DNA of 64,000 nt. Source: Caenorhabditis elegans (lineage: Eukaryota; Nematoda; Chromadorea; Rhabditida; Rhabditidae). The notes under the pieces are model-generated. The model did no database searches, was not told the DNA's origin, and saw only the letters and a program-made list of their open reading frames with translations. The DNA lies in contig NC_003279.8 in the NCBI RefSeq assembly GCF_000002985.6, positions 5,952,001 to 6,016,000 of the forward strand, given 5' to 3'. Shown in pieces: positions 60,058-64,000 of the stretch (positions are counted from its first letter, which is position 1; every line of letters starts with the position of its first letter). The translations under genes and the position numbers were made by a program.

Positions 60058-63000
60058 ATGGAACGTAAAAAACACAAACGCCTAAATGATACGATTATGA
60101 AGCCGGAGGACATGAAAAAGGCGAAACTGAACCATAAACTCCCGACGACTAGTGGAGGCACTGGCGGACCGTCAACTTCTGGAGGAGTTAAAGCGAAGTT
60201 GGATTTTAGATCAAAAACTTGTATTCCACCAAAGCCAACGCTAAGTAATTCCGGTAAAAATTTTCAATTTTTCCCAGAAAACACCTAATAATTAAACAAA
60301 TTTCCAGCAAATCCATCCCTACAATCCAGCCATCTCGTTCGCCCCAATCTCGATGATCAATGGAAAGATTTTGGAGATACAATCAATTTAAACATCGAAA
60401 CCTTCCAGAAAAGCGTACAGGAGGCGATTTTAGCGGGCCATTTTACAAAAATCGCTAAAATGTTCGTCGCCGCGCTCAAGAGCTTCTTTGTCGGAGAAAA
60501 GTTGAAAGTGGAGCTCAGAATAATGGGAACAATTGCGGAAACCGTAAAAAATCATGGGGATAAGCTAAATGTTGGTTCAAATCTAACAAAAACTTGGAGA
60601 ATAATTCTAATCATTGAAAAATTTTCAGCAAATTCCTCTCCACCGCGCTCTGCTCTTCGTAATTTGCAATTCTCGATCATATCCTGACAATATTCTCGAA
60701 CTATTCATCTCAATAATCACTTCACTTGCAAGGCAACAACCAATTCTTGATAAATGTTATCTAACAGCATTTCTCCATGATTCTATTGGAATGAGCGTTG
60801 GACTCGGCACAATGAATCGATGCTCCTGGATTGAAAAAGAGTGCTCGGCAGAGCTTGTGAAAATGATTTTGGATCCGTTTGAAACTGTCTATCCATTTCC
60901 GGCAATGTATGCGCAGTGCCAGGTTGAGAATTTTGCCATTTCCGAATTTTTGAGCTTCTTCTCTGAAAAAGTGGGGAAGTCGAGGGAAAAAAGGTAATAA
61001 ATTTACGATTTTTTAGAAAAAATTTCGCTTATATTTTTCCTAATTTAAACAGAAACAAAAAGCAGCATCTACAAACAACGGTGTAATACTAGCTGAAAAG
61101 CATTTAAAGTTTATCAAAATCTCAGAAGAAATTTTTATTCTGTGTTAGAAAAGTGGAAATAAAAAAAACAGTTTAAAGAATAAGTCAAATTTTAATTTTA
61201 ATACATTTTTGATTTCAGTCCCCGCTCGAATCTTCACCAAAAGCAGTTAGACGTCTTTCTGGAATTCCTGAAGCCCTGGTTCGACACAATTCGCGGTGAA
61301 GTTCTTCCAAAACCTCTTTTCCGTGCTCTCTGCCTTCTCTGTGGCTACGAGCACATTCGTCTTTTCATTGCGAACCGTCTGGAAATTTGGATAACTCTTC
61401 AGAAATTCCATCGAGAAATCAGTGAGCTTTTGCTAGTGATCGGGTCGAATATTAACGCGGAAAACCACGAGTTGGACAAGGAAATCATCGATATTCTACT
61501 GAAATTGAACACGAAAAATATGAAAACACGAACTGTGGTTGGACCATTCACTCAAGCGATTAAAACGATTTGTGAGGTGTCAAGGAATGTCGAAATTGTA
61601 TTGGATTCACTTTTTATTAATGAAACTGGACCAGCACAAAATAGATCTCCCACCAATCTACAAACAATTTATATGATCCTTCAAAATCAACCAACAGAAG
61701 CCACAAAAGCTCTAGCAGTAATAATATCGAAGGAATTGTTTAAAGAAAAGGAAAATTGCGTGAAAATGCTCAGAGCTTTCATGCGAGAGCTCATTCGTGG
61801 ATTTTATCACTCAAAATCCGGAGATTTCCCATTTTCAGTGTTTGCGGAGACATTATTCAATAAAGTTCAGCGGCGAGGAGAACCGGTAAATTTAGATTTT
61901 AATCCAGGAACCTTGAAATAAATAATAAAGAAAATTTCAACCGACATGTCATTTTTCGAAATTTCCCCCCAAAAGCTACAAAAATGTTGTCTATTTTTTC
62001 TGCATTTCAGCAGTTTTCGCTAAATTTGATGCTTCGAATTTGGTAAAAACTGCTGTAATTCAGAAGAAAAACATGACATAGTTTTCACAATGTTCCATTT
62101 GAAATTGGTTCGAGCGTTATTTAAAAAACCGAAAATCTAATTTCAGGACGAAATCCTCAGCTACGCAGTGGATCTAATTGCTCAACTCCCGCTTGCAACA
62201 ATATCTTCACTGCTCACAACTCGTGAAAATGCATTTTCCATTAAATTCAGTGTTCCGACAGGCACTGGAGATGTTCCTCTAATACCCGTAGAAGCACGAT
62301 TGGCTCGTCAGAAATTTGAATGTGAATTCATTTCATATTGCGAGAAAGTGATTGAACAATTATTGAAATCAAGAAATTTATTCTTTGATGAACAAGTTTT
62401 CATTCGAAGTTTCTCGATTCTTTTGTATCTTGAAACACAAAGAGATGTCTATACAGGAATTGAAATGGCTGCAGTTACAGATTCAGAAATTTCAAATTGT
62501 ATTCGAATTTTTGGAGAATGTGGAGTCTCGGAGAATATGCTTCTGATGGTAAGGATATTAAGAACTGAATGGTTTTTATAAACGTTTAATCATTTTTTTA
62601 GGGAAAAATCAAAAAATTATTGTTTTTTTTAATTAGAAAATTGCTTAAGTTAGAAAGACATTAAATTTACTGGTTTGTTATTTCTACGAAATTTTTCAAA
62701 CATTCAGAATTTTTGAGTTTTCAAAAGAGTAGCTTTTTCGTGCAATTTTAATTAAAAGTTTCTGAAAATCCGAACGTCTGAAATGTTTCTTTTTTAAATT
62801 CTAGAACACTTTTTTGTTTAAAACAATCAGAAAATTTACAAAACAAAGAAGATGATATAAAATATTGGAAATGTTTTTTTTCGAAAACTATAAATTTAAA
62901 TTTTTTATTTTTTCCAGATTTGCCGAGAAGAAACCACCCAACTTCCACAAAAATCACAAATCGATCTGATCTCGGCTCTAACTCAACGGGCGGCTCTATT

Positions 63001-64000
63001 TCATCCAAAAATCACCACAAATCCATTAATTCGCATCACAGAACCATTTAAACTCATCGATTCATATCTTAAAATGACAATTTTTCCAAGAAAAGAAGCG
63101 CCACGCCTGGATCCTCCAATATGCAATCGAAAGTTTTACTGGACTGCGTGGACAACTATTATTTTATGGATTGCTGCTGGAACAGAGATTATTTCATTTT
63201 TTGAAGAAATCTATTCGGAATATCCGATTTTGAGATATCTAATTCATTGCATTTTGTGCCAAAAATTTGAATTTCCGCTTGAATTTGAAGGAAAATCGGT
63301 TGCAATGATGAATGACGAAGAAGCAGTCGCTGTTGACGTGGAGACACGAGTCATCGAAATGTATGAGAAGAATATGAAACGAGCGGTACCTGCAATGAGT
63401 ATGGAATTTCCGAATAGGTAAGATAAGTGTCCGATTTGAATGGAAAATTCAAAAAATTTAAATAAAAAGGTAAAGAATAAAATTTTGGTGCAAAGTCAAA
63501 CTAAACTTGAAAATATATAGGAAGTTTGAAATTTCAGAAAATTTTCAAACTAAATTTTAATTTTAAAAATGTAACCTTTATCAGAATTTTTTTTTCAAAT
63601 TTAAGATTTTCTGTTTGAATTCAAAATTTAGAAAAAAAAACGAAACATTTTAAAATTCTACAATATGAGTTTTTCAAGCTTTCAAATTACTGAATTTTTC
63701 CAGAAATTCATTCCGTGCTCCTCCGCTTCTCGACGATATTCATTTGTTTGCTGACAAATTTAAATTAGCATCAAGATTTTCCCGTTGCACGTCTCCGCCA
63801 CTTCTATCCAGACTAATTTCAAATGTCGGGTCTGAAAATTCACTTTTCGCCGTACGGGAAATGCTTTCCTCTGACTCTACAACTGCAAAAATTCTGACTG
63901 CTGAATGCATCTTCCATGCTTTAATGTATTATTTTGATAATCAACGGATACGTGACTCTGATCAGAATTCAACTGTCGTTGTGAAAGCGGTAATTTATTT
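60058..64000 (+). CDS. ints-1: Integrator complex subunit 1 (5' part, truncated by window)
   Basis: Exons 60058-60253, 60308-60570, 60629-60993, 61219-61885, 62147-62548, 62918-63417 and 63704-63989, with a GTAATT donor at 63990 leading out of the window, encode 893 residues so far. The N-terminus is Lys-rich and polar (MERKKHKRLND...). From about residue 66 the protein is an alpha-helical repeat scaffold (VQEAILAGHFTKIAKMFVAA, FLEFLKPWFDTIRGEVL). The FRAPPLLDDIHLFADKFKLA segment resembles a conserved INTS1 block. Integrator cleaves nascent snRNA and other Pol II transcripts in the nucleus; subunit 1 is the largest scaffold. The assignment rests on helical-scaffold character, that block and the known location next to unc-94/sir-2.4 (recalled as inst-1/ints-1), so the family call is good but not certain. 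Confidence 0.8.

Noticed and set aside
1..64000. CRISPR arrays, bacterial operons, riboswitches, phage or viral genes
   Set aside because: The sequence is intron-rich nematode DNA. The only regular arrays are a minisatellite in a palindrome and a short CTCAGCT repeat, neither with spacer structure.

Overview
The window is nematode nuclear DNA, almost certainly Caenorhabditis elegans chromosome I. The base composition is AT-rich. Introns are often only 43-60 bp with TTTTCAG acceptors, several start codons sit just behind an unpaired 3' splice site (SL trans-splicing), and single genes are recognisable by sequence: the glutamate-gated chloride channel avr-14, the sirtuin sir-2.4, the tropomodulin unc-94 and Integrator subunit 1. 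Exon structures below were read by hand from donor/acceptor sites and checked for reading-phase continuity; no cDNA evidence was available.

Layout. 1-7.5 kb: three small membrane-protein genes (one +, two -). 7.5-11 kb: gene-free, with an 817-bp mariner-like element with 27-bp terminal inverted repeats. 11-15.2 kb: a divergent pair, an SH2-like protein (-) and a proline-rich protein tyrosine phosphatase (+), separated by about 310 bp. 15.4-21.3 kb: avr-14 (-), whose transmembrane half is encoded twice, as two alternative 3' cassettes on a shared ligand-binding domain. 22.6-31.1 kb: an unstable, repeat-built region of two back-to-back large palindromes. The first (22.66-26.04 kb) carries a hairpin-unit minisatellite in both arms and a tRNA-like segment in one. 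The second (26.81-31.13 kb) has nearly identical 1.36-kb arms holding gene fragments (including part of an SR-protein RRM), with a MADF-domain gene as its spacer.

31.3-38.4 kb: a Tudor-domain gene (-) and, divergently, a PWWP/zinc-cluster/AT-hook chromatin-type gene (+), followed within about 400 bp by sir-2.4 (+), possibly as an operon. 41.3-48.8 kb: unc-94 (-), with two alternative first exons and long introns. 48.8-54.3 kb: mostly intergenic, with one 71-residue single-pass membrane protein. 54.4-55.3 kb: a lysine-rich unknown. 56.2-59.5 kb: two tandem paralogous RING-finger genes (-) with acidic, exon-encoded repeats. 60.06 kb to the end: the 5' part of the Integrator subunit 1 gene (+), truncated by the window edge.

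Apart from the chromatin/nuclear group at 31-40 kb (Tudor, PWWP, SIR2) and the phosphotyrosine-related pair, the genes look functionally unrelated, as is usual on a worm autosome arm or centre. The most unusual material is the 22.6-31.1 kb palindrome pair and a reading-frame conflict in the MADF gene lying between its arms.
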